NCBI GenBank assembly: GCA_902559355.1
Contig: CACEHM010000001.1
Span: 17,829-81,828 of the forward strand
Direction of reading: 5' to 3'
Length of the DNA stretch: 64,000 nt
Source: an uncultured Gammaproteobacteria bacterium
GTDB lineage: Bacteria > Pseudomonadota > Gammaproteobacteria > GCA-002705445 > GCA-002716945
Below are positions 26,783 to 34,912 of the stretch, piece by piece (the stretch's first letter is position 1; every line of letters starts with the position of its first letter). A model generated the notes under the pieces. The model was not told the DNA's origin. It made no database searches and saw nothing but the letters and a program-made list of their open reading frames with translations. A program made the position numbers and the translations under genes.

Positions 26783-27414
26783 TGAAAAATATTGCTGTTA
26801 TAGATTATGGGATGAGTAATCTTCATAGTGTTTTAAAATCATTAAAAAAAGTTATCAATAAAAATTATAATCTTTCTATAGCATATTCTTCAAAAGACAT
26901 TGAAGATGCATCATTACTTGTTCTACCTGGGCAGGGAGCAGCACATTCATGTTTAGAAAAACTTGCGTCTGACTTTCCTGATCTTAAAACACATATTATG
27001 AATAAGCCTTTTCTGGGAATATGCCTTGGGTTTCAAATTCTTTTTGAAAAATCATTTGAGAATGATGGTGTTAATTGTTTTTCTTTGATAACTGGAGATG
27101 TGAAAGATTTTAGAAGCACCATAAAGAAAGATATGAAAGTTCCGCATATGGGTTGGAATAAAGTAAACCAGAAATATAATCATATTCTTTGGGAAAATAT
27201 TCCCGATAAATCTTTTTTTTATTTTGTTCATAGTTATTATGCCAAGGCAACTACTGAAACTAATATACTTTCAGATTCTGATTATGAGATAAATTTTACA
27301 TCCGCCATACTTAAAGATAATATTTTTGCTTGCCAATTCCACCCTGAAAAAAGTTCTAAACATGGTTTACAGCTCTTATCAAACTTTATCAACTGGTCAG
27401 AAAAATTAACATGA
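26782..27414 (+). CDS. hisH: Imidazole glycerol phosphate synthase, glutaminase subunit HisH
   Basis: This is about 210 residues from the ATG at 26782 (an upstream TTG codon in the end of hisB is less likely). Class I glutaminase motifs are VLPGQGAAHS, the nucleophile Cys in FLGICLGFQILFE near residue 80, FVHSYYA, and FACQFHPEKSS with the catalytic His-x-Glu near 190. It supplies ammonia to HisF to make the imidazole ring. It overlaps hisA by four bases (ATGA). Confidence 0.95.
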   Translation: MKNIAVIDYGMSNLHSVLKSLKKVINKNYNLSIAYSSKDIEDASLLVLPGQGAAHSCLEKLASDFPDLKTHIMNKPFLGICLGFQILFEKSFENDGVNCFSLITGDVKDFRSTIKKDMKVPHMGWNKVNQKYNHILWENIPDKSFFYFVHSYYAKATTETNILSDSDYEINFTSAILKDNIFACQFHPEKSSKHGLQLLSNFINWSEKLT

Positions 27415-28136
27415 TCATATATCCTGCAATTGATATTATAGAGGGTAAATGCGTTCGTCTTTCAAGGGGAGACTACGCTTTAAAAACGATTTACTCAGAT
27501 AATCTAAAGGATATTGCAAAGAATTGGATTAGTAATGGGACCAAGTTCATACATATAGTAGACCTTGATGGAGCGAAGGCTGGTAACCCTACTAATATTC
27601 AAAATATCCTTGATATAAGAAAATCATTCCCGAATATTTTTATACAGGTTGGCGGAGGAATTAGAACTATAGACACTATAGAAAGGTACATTAGTCATGG
27701 GGTGGATAGAATTATCCTCGGTACAAAAGTTTTAAAGAATAGAGAATTTATTTTATCTTTGGACAAAAGCTTTAGGCAACGTATAGCTATAGATATTGCT
27801 GTCAAAGACGGTAAACTTGCTGGCGATGGTTGGGAAAAAACTGAAAGTGAGAATATAAAATCTTTTATTGAATATCTTGAAATCAATGAGATTAAAATGT
27901 TTATTATCACTGATATAAGCAAGGACGGAATGATGAAAGGTATAAGTAAAAATTCGATAAATTCTATATTAAATTACATCACTACAAGCGCTATCATATC
28001 GGGAGGGGTTACAACTATGGATGATGTAAGAACTATATTATCTATGGATAAATCTAAAATTAATGGAATGATAATAGGTAAAGCACTTTATGAGGATTCT
28101 ATTAAACTATCAGAGGCTATTGATGAGTGTAGCTAA
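27411..28136 (+). CDS. hisA: Phosphoribosylformimino-5-aminoimidazole carboxamide ribotide isomerase
   Basis: This 241-residue TIM barrel isomerase has the catalytic Asp in [14 protein letters not shown] (D8 region), the [11 protein letters not shown] strand near residue 48, VGGGIRT near 80, and the second catalytic Asp in [12 protein letters not shown] near 168. The late phosphate loop is SGGVTTMDD. It sits between hisH and hisF and its last 14 bases overlap hisF. Confidence 0.95.
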   Translation: MIIYPAIDIIEGKCVRLSRGDYALKTIYSDNLKDIAKNWISNGTKFIHIVDLDGAKAGNPTNIQNILDIRKSFPNIFIQVGGGIRTIDTIERYISHGVDRIILGTKVLKNREFILSLDKSFRQRIAIDIAVKDGKLAGDGWEKTESENIKSFIEYLEINEIKMFIITDISKDGMMKGISKNSINSILNYITTSAIISGGVTTMDDVRTILSMDKSKINGMIIGKALYEDSIKLSEAIDECS

Positions 28137-28878
28137 AAGAATTATTCCTTGTTTAGATGTCGACAAAGGAAGGGTTGTAAAAGGGACAAACTTTATAGAT
28201 ATTGTGGATGCAGGAGACCCTGTAGAAATTGCTCAAAAATATGATAATGAGGGTGCAGATGAAATAACGTTTCTTGACATCACTGCATCACATGAGGGTC
28301 GTAATAATATATTGAGTGTAGTTGAAAAAGTAGCTGATGAAGTATTTATACCCCTAACTGTTGGTGGTGGCGTTAAAAACTTCAATGACGTGAGAGATTT
28401 ATTATCTGTAGGTGCGGATAAAGTTACAATAAATACTGCTGCTGTGTCTAATCCTGATATGATCAATAATGTAACTGATAGGATTGGGAGACAATGTATA
28501 GTTGTAGCTGTGGATGTAAAAAAAATTGATAATGATTATATTGTTTTCACACATGGCGGTAGAACACAAACTACCCTTAAAGCGTATGATTGGTGCCTTG
28601 AATGTCAAAAAAGAGGAGCTGGTGAAATCTTATTGACAAGTATGGATAAAGACGGAACCAAAGATGGATTTGATGTTGAGATACTCAGCAAAATTTCAAA
28701 TAATGTTACTATACCAGTAATAGCATCGGGTGGAGCTGGAAACTTAGATCATTTATATCAAGCAATTCTTAAAGGAAATGCAGACGCTGTGTTAGCAGCA
28801 AGTATTTTTCATTTTGGAGAATATACGATATGTCAGGCTAAAGAATACTTGAAAGCAAAAGGTATTTCAGTAAGATAA
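28123..28878 (+). CDS. hisF: Imidazole glycerol phosphate synthase, cyclase subunit HisF
   Basis: This 251-residue TIM barrel forms imidazole glycerol phosphate with HisH. Key parts are [18 protein letters not shown] with the catalytic Asp (D11 type), [30 protein letters not shown], the second catalytic Asp in [12 protein letters not shown], and ASGGAGN. I chose the ATG at 28123, which gives the family's N-terminus; an in-frame codon 11 residues upstream only extends into hisA. The his run then continues with hisE after 17 bases. Confidence 0.96.
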   Translation: MSVAKRIIPCLDVDKGRVVKGTNFIDIVDAGDPVEIAQKYDNEGADEITFLDITASHEGRNNILSVVEKVADEVFIPLTVGGGVKNFNDVRDLLSVGADKVTINTAAVSNPDMINNVTDRIGRQCIVVAVDVKKIDNDYIVFTHGGRTQTTLKAYDWCLECQKRGAGEILLTSMDKDGTKDGFDVEILSKISNNVTIPVIASGGAGNLDHLYQAILKGNADAVLAASIFHFGEYTICQAKEYLKAKGISVR

Positions 28879-28895
28879 ATTTTTGTGAGGATTGA

Positions 28896-29207
28896 ATGGA
28901 AGATATATTAGATAAACTAGATAAAATTTTAGAAGAAAGGAAATCTTCAAACTCTAAAGATTCTTATATCTCAGCATTATATAAAAAAGGAAATAATCAT
29001 ATTTGTAATAAAGTGATTGAAGAAGCTAGCGAGCTCGTTGAAGCCACAAAGGAAAACGAAAATCAAATAATCCATGAATCTGCAGATTTATTATTTCATG
29101 TGCTTGTATTATTAGCTTCACATGACATTAAATATGCTAGGATATTAGAAGAATTAGAAAATAGATTTGGCACTTCTGGTATAGAAGAGAAAAATAATAG
29201 AAAATGA
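28896..29207 (+). CDS. hisE: Phosphoribosyl-ATP pyrophosphatase
   Basis: This 103-residue all-helical MazG-like enzyme hydrolyses phosphoribosyl-ATP in the second step of histidine synthesis. The metal-binding pattern is K-x-x-E-E-A-S-E in KVIEEASELVEA with E-S-A-D-L-L-F-H following. It is a stand-alone hisE, as in Pseudomonas. The usual hisI gene between hisF and hisE is absent here and must lie elsewhere or be replaced. It is followed by tatA after 12 bases, the conserved hisE-tatABC order. Confidence 0.94.
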   Translation: MEDILDKLDKILEERKSSNSKDSYISALYKKGNNHICNKVIEEASELVEATKENENQIIHESADLLFHVLVLLASHDIKYARILEELENRFGTSGIEEKNNRK

Positions 29208-29219
29208 TGAGGTAATAAA

Positions 29220-29411
29220 ATGTTAAGCGGAATATCTCCATGGTCAATATTACTTATTTTAATCATAGTTGTTGTATTGTTTGGTACAAAGAAACTTAGA
29301 AATGTCGGTGCTGATTTAGGTGCAGCGATGAAGAGTTTCAAAAAGTCCTCAAAAGAAGATTCTACTAGCAATAAAACAATTGACGACGACAATCAAAATA
29401 AAAATACTTAA
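29220..29411 (+). CDS. tatA: Twin-arginine translocase subunit TatA
   Basis: This 63-residue protein has an N-terminal membrane helix (about residues 4-20), the hinge [23 protein letters not shown] that forms the amphipathic helix, and an acidic tail. It is the pore-forming component of the Tat system, which exports folded proteins. Positions near the hinge (F-G-x-K-K-L) are classic TatA. tatB starts two bases after its stop. Confidence 0.93.
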   Translation: MLSGISPWSILLILIIVVVLFGTKKLRNVGADLGAAMKSFKKSSKEDSTSNKTIDDDNQNKNT

Positions 29412-29413
29412 CG

Positions 29414-29695
29414 ATGTTTGATATAGGTTTTTGGGAATTATTTTTTTTATTCCTCCTAACACTCTTCGTCTTGGGTCCTGAAAAGCTTCCAGAGGTTGCT
29501 TCTTATCTTGGTAAACAGTTTGGTAAAGTACAACGCTACTTTAGTTCAGTAAAAGATAAAATAGATAGTGAGGTAGATAGTACTGACATTAAATCAATAT
29601 TGAAAGATCAAGAGTTGTCTATATCAGAATTACAAAAAAGAATTAAAGAGACACAATATGAGTCAGAGTCAGACAAATCAGAAAAATCTGATTAA
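29414..29695 (+). CDS. tatB: Sec-independent translocase subunit TatB
   Basis: This 93-residue protein begins MFDIGFWELFF, the invariant TatB start with the membrane-helix Glu at residue 8. LGPEKLPEVASYLGK forms the hinge and amphipathic helix, and the tail is charged. It forms the substrate receptor with TatC. Its last 38 bases overlap the start of tatC. Confidence 0.93.
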   Translation: MFDIGFWELFFLFLLTLFVLGPEKLPEVASYLGKQFGKVQRYFSSVKDKIDSEVDSTDIKSILKDQELSISELQKRIKETQYESESDKSEKSD

Positions 29696-30449
29696 AAATT
29701 CATTTGTACCCCATCTATTAGAGCTCAGAAGTAGGCTTACTAAAATCCTATTATCTGTACTAGTAATATTTATATTTTTAATTCCTTTCTCTGGAGAGAT
29801 TTATAATACTTTATCTATACCTCTTTTGAACGCTCTTCCTGATGGCAGCGAGATGATCGCAATTGATGTTGCATCACCATTTTTAATACCCTTCAAGCTG
29901 GTTATTTATTTATCTATATTCATCGTAATACCATATATTCTCTATCATATTTGGTCGTTCATAGCACCAGGCCTGTACGCGCATGAAAAGAAACTTATAC
30001 TTCCATTAATATTATCAAGCAGCTTTTTATTTTATTTAGGCGCGGCATTCGCATACTTCATAGTATTCCCCTTGATATTTGTTTTTTTCATTGGTATTGC
30101 TCCAACCGATGTTGCGGTCATGACTGATATCGGAAGATATTTAGATTTTGTAATAGCGTTATTTTTCGCATTTGGATTTTCCTTTGAGGTACCAATAGTG
30201 ACAGTACTGCTAATAACATCTGGTATTACAACAAGAGAAAAACTTGCTTCAAAAAGGCCATATATCATAGTGGGTGCTTTTACTCTTGGTATGCTACTGA
30301 CACCACCTGATGTGATATCACAAATACTTCTTGCCTTACCAATGTGGTTATTATATGAAATTGGTCTTCACTCCTCAAAATATTTTAAAATAAGAAAATT
30401 ATCTAATAATGATGAAGAAGTATATAATGATATTGCAAATAAAAAATGA
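29658..30449 (+). CDS. tatC: Sec-independent translocase subunit TatC
   Basis: This 263-residue membrane protein has six predicted helices. Conserved parts are HLLELRSRL near residue 18, P-S-F-like SFIAPGLYAHEKK near 105 with the Tat signal-binding Glu, FGFSFEVPI near 178, and RPYIIVGAFTLGMLLTPPD near 205. It recognises twin-arginine signal peptides with TatB. The chosen ATG lies within tatB (38-base overlap), longer than usual; no later in-frame ATG occurs before the first conserved block. Confidence 0.95.
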   Translation: MSQSQTNQKNLIKNSFVPHLLELRSRLTKILLSVLVIFIFLIPFSGEIYNTLSIPLLNALPDGSEMIAIDVASPFLIPFKLVIYLSIFIVIPYILYHIWSFIAPGLYAHEKKLILPLILSSSFLFYLGAAFAYFIVFPLIFVFFIGIAPTDVAVMTDIGRYLDFVIALFFAFGFSFEVPIVTVLLITSGITTREKLASKRPYIIVGAFTLGMLLTPPDVISQILLALPMWLLYEIGLHSSKYFKIRKLSNNDEEVYNDIANKK

Positions 30450-31000
30450 AATCTCAAGGAACCAGAAAAATATGGTTTGTACGCCATGCTCAATCAGAAT
30501 ATAACAAGGAACATCTTTTTACAGGTTGGCATGATCCTCAATTAACAGAAAAAGGTATGCGTGCAGCTTTAGATCTTAAGCAAGAATTATCAGATGTTGT
30601 ATTCGATTATGTATTTAGTTCACCTTTAAAAAGAGCAATGACTACAGCAATTAGTATCGTAGGTGATTATGTAGACATAACCTATGATGACCGCTTAAAA
30701 GAACGAAGTTATGGTGACTGGTCTGGATTAAATAAATCAGATGTTCGTACTAGAATTGGTGATGACGCTTTTATTTCTGCTAGAAGAGGCTGGAGTACAA
30801 GCCCACCCAATGGAGAAAGCTTAAAAGATGTCAGCTTGCGAGTATTGAGTTTTATTGACTCATTACCTAGCAGTGGAAATATATTAGTTGTTTCTCACGG
30901 AAACACAATAAGGGCAATTAGCGTGCTGCTCGGCATCAACACTGAAGAAGAGGTATCTTCATATGAAATCAAGACAGGAACCTTTCTGTTTTATGAATAA
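30446..31000 (+). CDS. gpmA: 2,3-bisphosphoglycerate-dependent phosphoglycerate mutase (short form)
   Basis: This 184-residue histidine phosphatase-fold enzyme interconverts 3- and 2-phosphoglycerate. The phospho-acceptor His is in FVRHAQSEYN near residue 12, followed by LFTGWHDPQLTEKG. The acidic-catalytic region is KERSYGDWSGLNKSD near 90, and the second His is in VVSHGNTIRA near 153. It is shorter than the 250-residue E. coli enzyme because helical insertions are missing; short GpmA versions occur in other bacteria. It is co-oriented with tatC (ATGA overlap) and ends at an intrinsic terminator. Confidence 0.88.
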   Translation: MKSQGTRKIWFVRHAQSEYNKEHLFTGWHDPQLTEKGMRAALDLKQELSDVVFDYVFSSPLKRAMTTAISIVGDYVDITYDDRLKERSYGDWSGLNKSDVRTRIGDDAFISARRGWSTSPPNGESLKDVSLRVLSFIDSLPSSGNILVVSHGNTIRAISVLLGINTEEEVSSYEIKTGTFLFYE

Positions 31001-31002
31001 AA

Positions 31003-31023
31003 AAGCCAGCTTCCTGCTGGCTT
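31003..31023. terminator. Bidirectional intrinsic terminator between gpmA and the DUF3050 gene
   Basis: An 8-bp perfect stem, AAGCCAGC / GCTGGCTT, surrounds a TTCCT loop. Reading the minus strand the stem is followed by a run of T's (GGCTTTTTTATT), so it best ends the minus-strand transcript; on the plus strand the tail is CTTCTTTATA. It lies between two convergent genes. Confidence 0.85.
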
Positions 31024-31065
31024 CTTTATATACGGAGGAGGTTTGTATATAAGTATATTATCATA

Positions 31066-31842
31066 TTATGATACTTTGTCAATACCAAGTTCACTAGCTA
31101 TCCTGTCCCATACCTTTAACCTTAACTGTAAAGAAGTAATACCGGAATTATATGCAAGCTCATAAGCTTCATCGGTATCACAAATCGTATCAAGCAATTT
31201 AATAGATAGCGGACCATGTCGATCTCCATCAATATTTATGTGTCTTTTTAGATAAGTAAGTAAATTATTCGTTGTATTGTTATGTTCAATGCATGCAACT
31301 ATATAGCTAAACATATTCGGTATAACTTTTTCTCTACCAAGTGTGAAGCTACCAACAATCTTTGGTAAACTCCCTGATAGTGCTATATCAAGATCAAATT
31401 TGATAAAATCCTTAACTTCATCGTAAATCTTTAATTCATCGATAAATTTTTTATCATACTCTTCACTTTTCAATCTTTTAGTTAAAAGATTAATTTGTGA
31501 GGCATCAGCATTCATTTTATCCATAGCTAAAAGATAAATCTCAAAGTGAGATATATACCCAATATCATCTATGTCATCACTTTCTTCACATAATACAATT
31601 TCATTTATAAAATTAGTCAGCCCATTTTTAGTATTTTGATTTGGCATCCAAGGTAAATCATTGACAGTAATTCCCGATTGTAGTCCCTTAAGCAGGCTCA
31701 TAAATCCCCAAACTGAAAATATATGAGATTCCATGAACTGTCTTACTTGATCTGCATTAAGTGTATTAGAAAAAAGCTTATGAGAAACTAGCGATTGTTT
31801 CAGTTCTTCAATTACTATTTTATAATTATCAAGACTATCCAT
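31066..31842 (-). CDS. DUF3050 family protein, heme-oxygenase-like fold
   Basis: This is 258 residues from ATG 31842; an in-frame codon upstream is inside the tRNA gene and is not used. It belongs to the uncharacterised DUF3050 family: FMESHIFSVWGFMSLLKGLQ (36-55), NEIVLCEESD (80-89), ISHFEIYLLAMD (97-108), FTLGREKVIPNMF (166-178) and RHINIDGDRHGP (200-211). Candidate metal-ligand residues are E38, H40, E87, H99, E171, H201, D205 and H209; the D205-x3-H209 spacing recalls heme-oxygenase-like diiron oxidases. No function is known. It follows tRNA-Ile by 8 bases and ends at the terminator above. Confidence 0.82.
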   Translation of the reverse strand: MDSLDNYKIVIEELKQSLVSHKLFSNTLNADQVRQFMESHIFSVWGFMSLLKGLQSGITVNDLPWMPNQNTKNGLTNFINEIVLCEESDDIDDIGYISHFEIYLLAMDKMNADASQINLLTKRLKSEEYDKKFIDELKIYDEVKDFIKFDLDIALSGSLPKIVGSFTLGREKVIPNMFSYIVACIEHNNTTNNLLTYLKRHINIDGDRHGPLSIKLLDTICDTDEAYELAYNSGITSLQLRLKVWDRIASELGIDKVS

Positions 31843-31850
31843 ATTCTTTG

Positions 31851-31924
31851 TGGGCCCGGCAGGACTCGAACCTGCGACCAATGGATTATGAGTCCACTGC
31901 TCTAACCAACTGAGCTACAGGCCC
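31851..31924 (-). tRNA. tRNA-Ile (anticodon CAU, lysidine-modified)
   Basis: A full cloverleaf folds on the minus strand: acceptor GGGCCTG / CGGGCCC with discriminator A, D-stem GCTC/GAGC, anticodon loop CTCATAA with anticodon CAT on a GTGGA/TCCAT stem, and T-arm GCAGG-TTCGAGT-CCTGC. CAT could mean Met or Ile2. The C4-G69 and C5-G68 pairs are identity elements for TilS and match the AUA-reading isoleucine tRNA, not elongator Met. The CCA end is not encoded (discriminator is followed by CAA), so it needs CCA-adding enzyme. Confidence 0.9.
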
Positions 31925-31937
31925 TAATGTAATTTTT

Positions 31938-32402
31938 TTATAAGATCATGTTCTTCTTTTTTCTTATATACTTCTGATGATATTCTTCAGCGATCCAAAA
32001 AGTTCCCGCCATGCTTATTGAGGTAACAATATTACCATTAAACTTGTCGTTATTTAAATTTCTTTTAAACGTGTCTGCGATTAAATATTGATCTTCATCT
32101 AGACAGAAAATCTCAGATCTATATTGCGTCCCGATATCAGGGCCTTGACGATTCAAAGTTGTTGGATCATGTATCTCAAAAAAAAGTTTTAATAAGCTTT
32201 CATATGAAATAACCCGACTATCAAACTTTACTCGAACTGCTTCTGCATGTTCTGTGTTACCAATACAAACATCCTGATAATTTGGGTTTTTTGTTATACC
32301 ACCTATATAACCAACCTCTGTATTTAATACTCCAAGTTGTGATAAGAATTTTTCCTCGATACCCCAAAAACATCCTGCAGCAAAAATGGCAAGATTAGTC
32401 AT
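31938..32402 (-). CDS. msrA: Peptide methionine sulfoxide reductase MsrA
   Basis: This 154-residue enzyme repairs methionine-S-sulfoxide. The catalytic Cys is in [10 protein letters not shown] near residue 11; [24 protein letters not shown], and the [18 protein letters not shown] stretch are all family marks. The start overlaps the rpoD stop by 8 bases, so it is read through from rpoD, with the tRNA 13 bases downstream. It fits oxidative life with the oxygen-using pathways nearby. Confidence 0.95.
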   Translation of the reverse strand: MTNLAIFAAGCFWGIEEKFLSQLGVLNTEVGYIGGITKNPNYQDVCIGNTEHAEAVRVKFDSRVISYESLLKLFFEIHDPTTLNRQGPDIGTQYRSEIFCLDEDQYLIADTFKRNLNNDKFNGNIVTSISMAGTFWIAEEYHQKYIRKKKNMIL

Positions 32403-34236
32403 TATCTAAAAAACTTTTAAGATTTTGTGCACGTGAAGGGTGTCTTAGTTTTCTTAGAGCTTTTGCTTCTATTTGCCTTATTCTCTCTCTTGTGACATCA
32501 AACTGTTTACCAACTTCTTCTAATGTATGGTCAGTATTCATATCAATACCAAAGCGCATTCTTAAAACTTTGGCTTCCCTTGGAGTAAGACTAGATAAAA
32601 TATCACGCGTTGAATCTGATAGACCATCATTGATAGTCTGATCTAAAGGTTTTTCTGCATTTTCATCTTCAATAAAGTCACCTAGATGAGAATCTTCATC
32701 ATCACCCACTGGTGATTCCATAGATATAGGTTCTTTCGCAATCTTTAGGACTCTTCGAACCTTTTCTTCAGTCATATCCATATGTTCAGCTAGCTCCTCA
32801 GGTGAGGCTTCTTTACCATTTTCTTGGAGCAGCTTTCTTTGTATTCTGTTCAGTTTATTAATTGTTTCGATCATATGAACCGGTATACGGATAGTCCTCG
32901 CTTGATCGGCAATCGACCTTGTTATAGCTTGTCTAATCCACCAAGTTGCATACGTTGAAAATTTATATCCTCTTCTATACTCAAATTTATCCACAGCTTT
33001 CATTAAGCCTATATTTCCTTCTTGAATTAAATCTAAGAATTGTAATCCTCGATTAGTATATTTCTTAGCTATGGATATTACCAAACGTAAATTCGCTTCA
33101 ACCATTTCTCTTTTTGCGTTTCTCTCTTTAATCTCTCCAGTTCTTCTGGCTTTATTGATAACTTTAATTTCTTGAATACTAATTCTCTGCCCAGACTCTA
33201 TAAGCATTAGCTTTTTATTAATTTTACTAAATTCTTTTGAAAAAAGCGCCTCATCAGTACCTGGTTTGAGGTGATTATTCTTAATTTCTTCTAGAATATT
33301 TATATCTGTCTCATGATTTTTAAAGAGTTTAACAAACTCTTTTTTAGAGAGTGACGTCTGTTTAAGACAAAGTGAAAACATGTCTTTTTCATACTTCACG
33401 ATATTATTAGAAATATCTTGAATTTTCGCTATTAGTTTTTCAATAAAGAGGCTAGTAAATTTGAAATTTGAAATTTCATCTTTTATTTTATCAAATATTT
33501 TTTCTGCTTTTATCTGATCTTTTTGAGATTTATATTTATCGAAATATTCTTTTATGATTAAGACTTTCTGAGATACAAGCTCTTTATCGGGTGAATTATC
33601 AATTATTTCGTCTTCTTCTTCCGACTCGTCTATCTCATCAGATTTATCTGATGCGACAGGAGCATCAGGTATCTGTTCTGTTTTGAATCCCTCATTAGAG
33701 TTTTCTTTAACATCCAGAATATAATCAGAAATTTGTGCTTCTAACTCTTCCTCTTCTTTAAATAACTTCAAAAAATAGCTGACTGATAATGGAAACCTTT
33801 GAATTGCTTCATAAATTAATTTTTGCCCTTCTTCAATTTTCTTGGCAATAACTATCTCACCAGCTCTATTTAGAAGTTCAACAGTACCCATTTCTCGCAT
33901 GTACATTCTTACAGGATCTGATGTTCTTCCAAATTCTTCATCAAGATTAGATAATACTTCTACAGCTTCTTGTTCAGTGATTTCATTATCATCATCATCG
34001 GTTATCTCTTCATCTCCGATCACGACCTCTGTTTGTATATCTTTATTGCTTTCAACAACCTTAATTTTTAAATCTGTGATTAATTTAATGATTCCATCTA
34101 TTTGATCAGCATCATATAAATTAGTAGGCAAAAGATCATTAATCTCTCCGATCGTAAGGAATCCTTGCGATCTTCCTTTTTCAATGAGCTCTTTAATTTC
34201 TTTTTGTTTGGTTTTAGATAAATTATTGCTTGGCAT
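32395..34236 (-). CDS. rpoD: RNA polymerase primary sigma factor (sigma-70)
   Basis: This 613-residue protein is the housekeeping sigma. Region 1.1 occupies the N-terminus ([16 protein letters not shown]). Region 1.2 is [16 protein letters not shown] near residue 107. An acidic non-conserved insert follows, with region 2 ([54 protein letters not shown]) near 380-445. Region 3 has IRIPVHMIE, and region 4.2 has the helix-turn-helix [20 protein letters not shown] near 575. In E. coli rpsU-dnaG precede rpoD; here dnaG is absent and a redoxin gene diverges. Confidence 0.97.
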   Translation of the reverse strand: MPSNNLSKTKQKEIKELIEKGRSQGFLTIGEINDLLPTNLYDADQIDGIIKLITDLKIKVVESNKDIQTEVVIGDEEITDDDDNEITEQEAVEVLSNLDEEFGRTSDPVRMYMREMGTVELLNRAGEIVIAKKIEEGQKLIYEAIQRFPLSVSYFLKLFKEEEELEAQISDYILDVKENSNEGFKTEQIPDAPVASDKSDEIDESEEEDEIIDNSPDKELVSQKVLIIKEYFDKYKSQKDQIKAEKIFDKIKDEISNFKFTSLFIEKLIAKIQDISNNIVKYEKDMFSLCLKQTSLSKKEFVKLFKNHETDINILEEIKNNHLKPGTDEALFSKEFSKINKKLMLIESGQRISIQEIKVINKARRTGEIKERNAKREMVEANLRLVISIAKKYTNRGLQFLDLIQEGNIGLMKAVDKFEYRRGYKFSTYATWWIRQAITRSIADQARTIRIPVHMIETINKLNRIQRKLLQENGKEASPEELAEHMDMTEEKVRRVLKIAKEPISMESPVGDDEDSHLGDFIEDENAEKPLDQTINDGLSDSTRDILSSLTPREAKVLRMRFGIDMNTDHTLEEVGKQFDVTRERIRQIEAKALRKLRHPSRAQNLKSFLDND

Positions 34237-34263
34237 AGATATATTCTTCTTTGGAAGTGAGGT

Positions 34264-34269
34264 ATTATA
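34264..34269 (-). promoter_or_regulatory. Likely -10 box of the rpoD promoter
   Basis: The minus strand has a perfect TATAAT 27 bases before the rpoD ATG, in the 115-base divergent gap. A -35 box is poor at normal spacing (TTAATT or GTTAAT), so the call rests on the -10 and position. The rest of the gap shows no hairpin or other site. Confidence 0.5.
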
Positions 34270-34351
34270 TCACTAATAATATTTTAATTAACATAAAAAA
34301 CCTGATTTCCAACTAATATTGGGGTCAAGTTCAGATTTTTCAAGATAATTC

Positions 34352-34912
34352 ATGGCTGAAACCTATACACCTAACTGTGATTATGATATGAAAGCTCATG
34401 AGTTTGAGCTTCGTGGTGTTGATGATCAATTTCATACACTTAAATCATGTCAAGGGGAGAAAGCAACTCTCATTATGTTTATCTGTAATCATTGCCCATA
34501 TGTTCAATCTATCATTGATCAACTTGCTGTAGAGGTAAGTGTCATGCAGAAAAAAGGCATCGGATGCGTTGCTATTAATTCTAATGATTATGATGCATAT
34601 CCGGAGGATTCATTTGAAAATATGCAGAAGGTCTCTAAAAGATTTGGTTTTAGCTTCCCATACCTCTTAGATGATAAGCAAAATATTGCAAAAAAATATA
34701 AATCTGTTTGTACACCAGATTTCTTTGGATTTAATAGTAATCTAGAGTTACAGTATCGGGGAAGATTTGATGCTAGAAAAATGTCGAAACAAATGTCAGC
34801 TAACTCAAGTGATTTATTTAAAGGCATGATAGAAATAGCAAGAACTGGGAAGGGACCTGTAAATCAAATTCCGAGTGTTGGGTGCTCAATAAAATGGAGA
34901 CAAGGTGAATAA
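34352..34912 (+). CDS. Thioredoxin-fold redoxin (AhpC/TSA-like)
   Basis: This 186-residue protein has a thioredoxin fold with a CNHC motif in FICNHCPYVQS near residue 45, typical of the 'redoxin domain' family that shares this ICNHCP motif. A cis-proline-type segment TPDFFGFN follows near 120 and a C-terminal Cys lies in VGCSIKWR. It is presumably a cytoplasmic thiol oxidoreductase or peroxidase; partner and substrate are unknown. No signal peptide is seen. It overlaps tkt by 8 bases, so it is probably the first gene of the tkt-gap-pgk-pyk-fba transcript. Confidence 0.8.
   Translation: MAETYTPNCDYDMKAHEFELRGVDDQFHTLKSCQGEKATLIMFICNHCPYVQSIIDQLAVEVSVMQKKGIGCVAINSNDYDAYPEDSFENMQKVSKRFGFSFPYLLDDKQNIAKKYKSVCTPDFFGFNSNLELQYRGRFDARKMSKQMSANSSDLFKGMIEIARTGKGPVNQIPSVGCSIKWRQGE

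Noticed and set aside
28090..28122. 11-residue extension of HisF
   Set aside because: It only duplicates the end of hisA in another frame; HisF proteins begin near the AKRIIPCLD segment, served by ATG 28123.
31059..31073. Near-perfect inverted repeat TATCATA-T-TATGATA as an operator
   Set aside because: It covers the stop of the DUF3050 gene, is made only of AT-rich bases, and lies far from any start. Chance is sufficient in such sequence.
31843..31881. Upstream extension of the DUF3050 gene (13 extra residues)
   Set aside because: The extension lies in the tRNA-Ile gene and translates tRNA sequence (the usual GSSPAGPT artefact). The ATG at 31842 matches the family start better.
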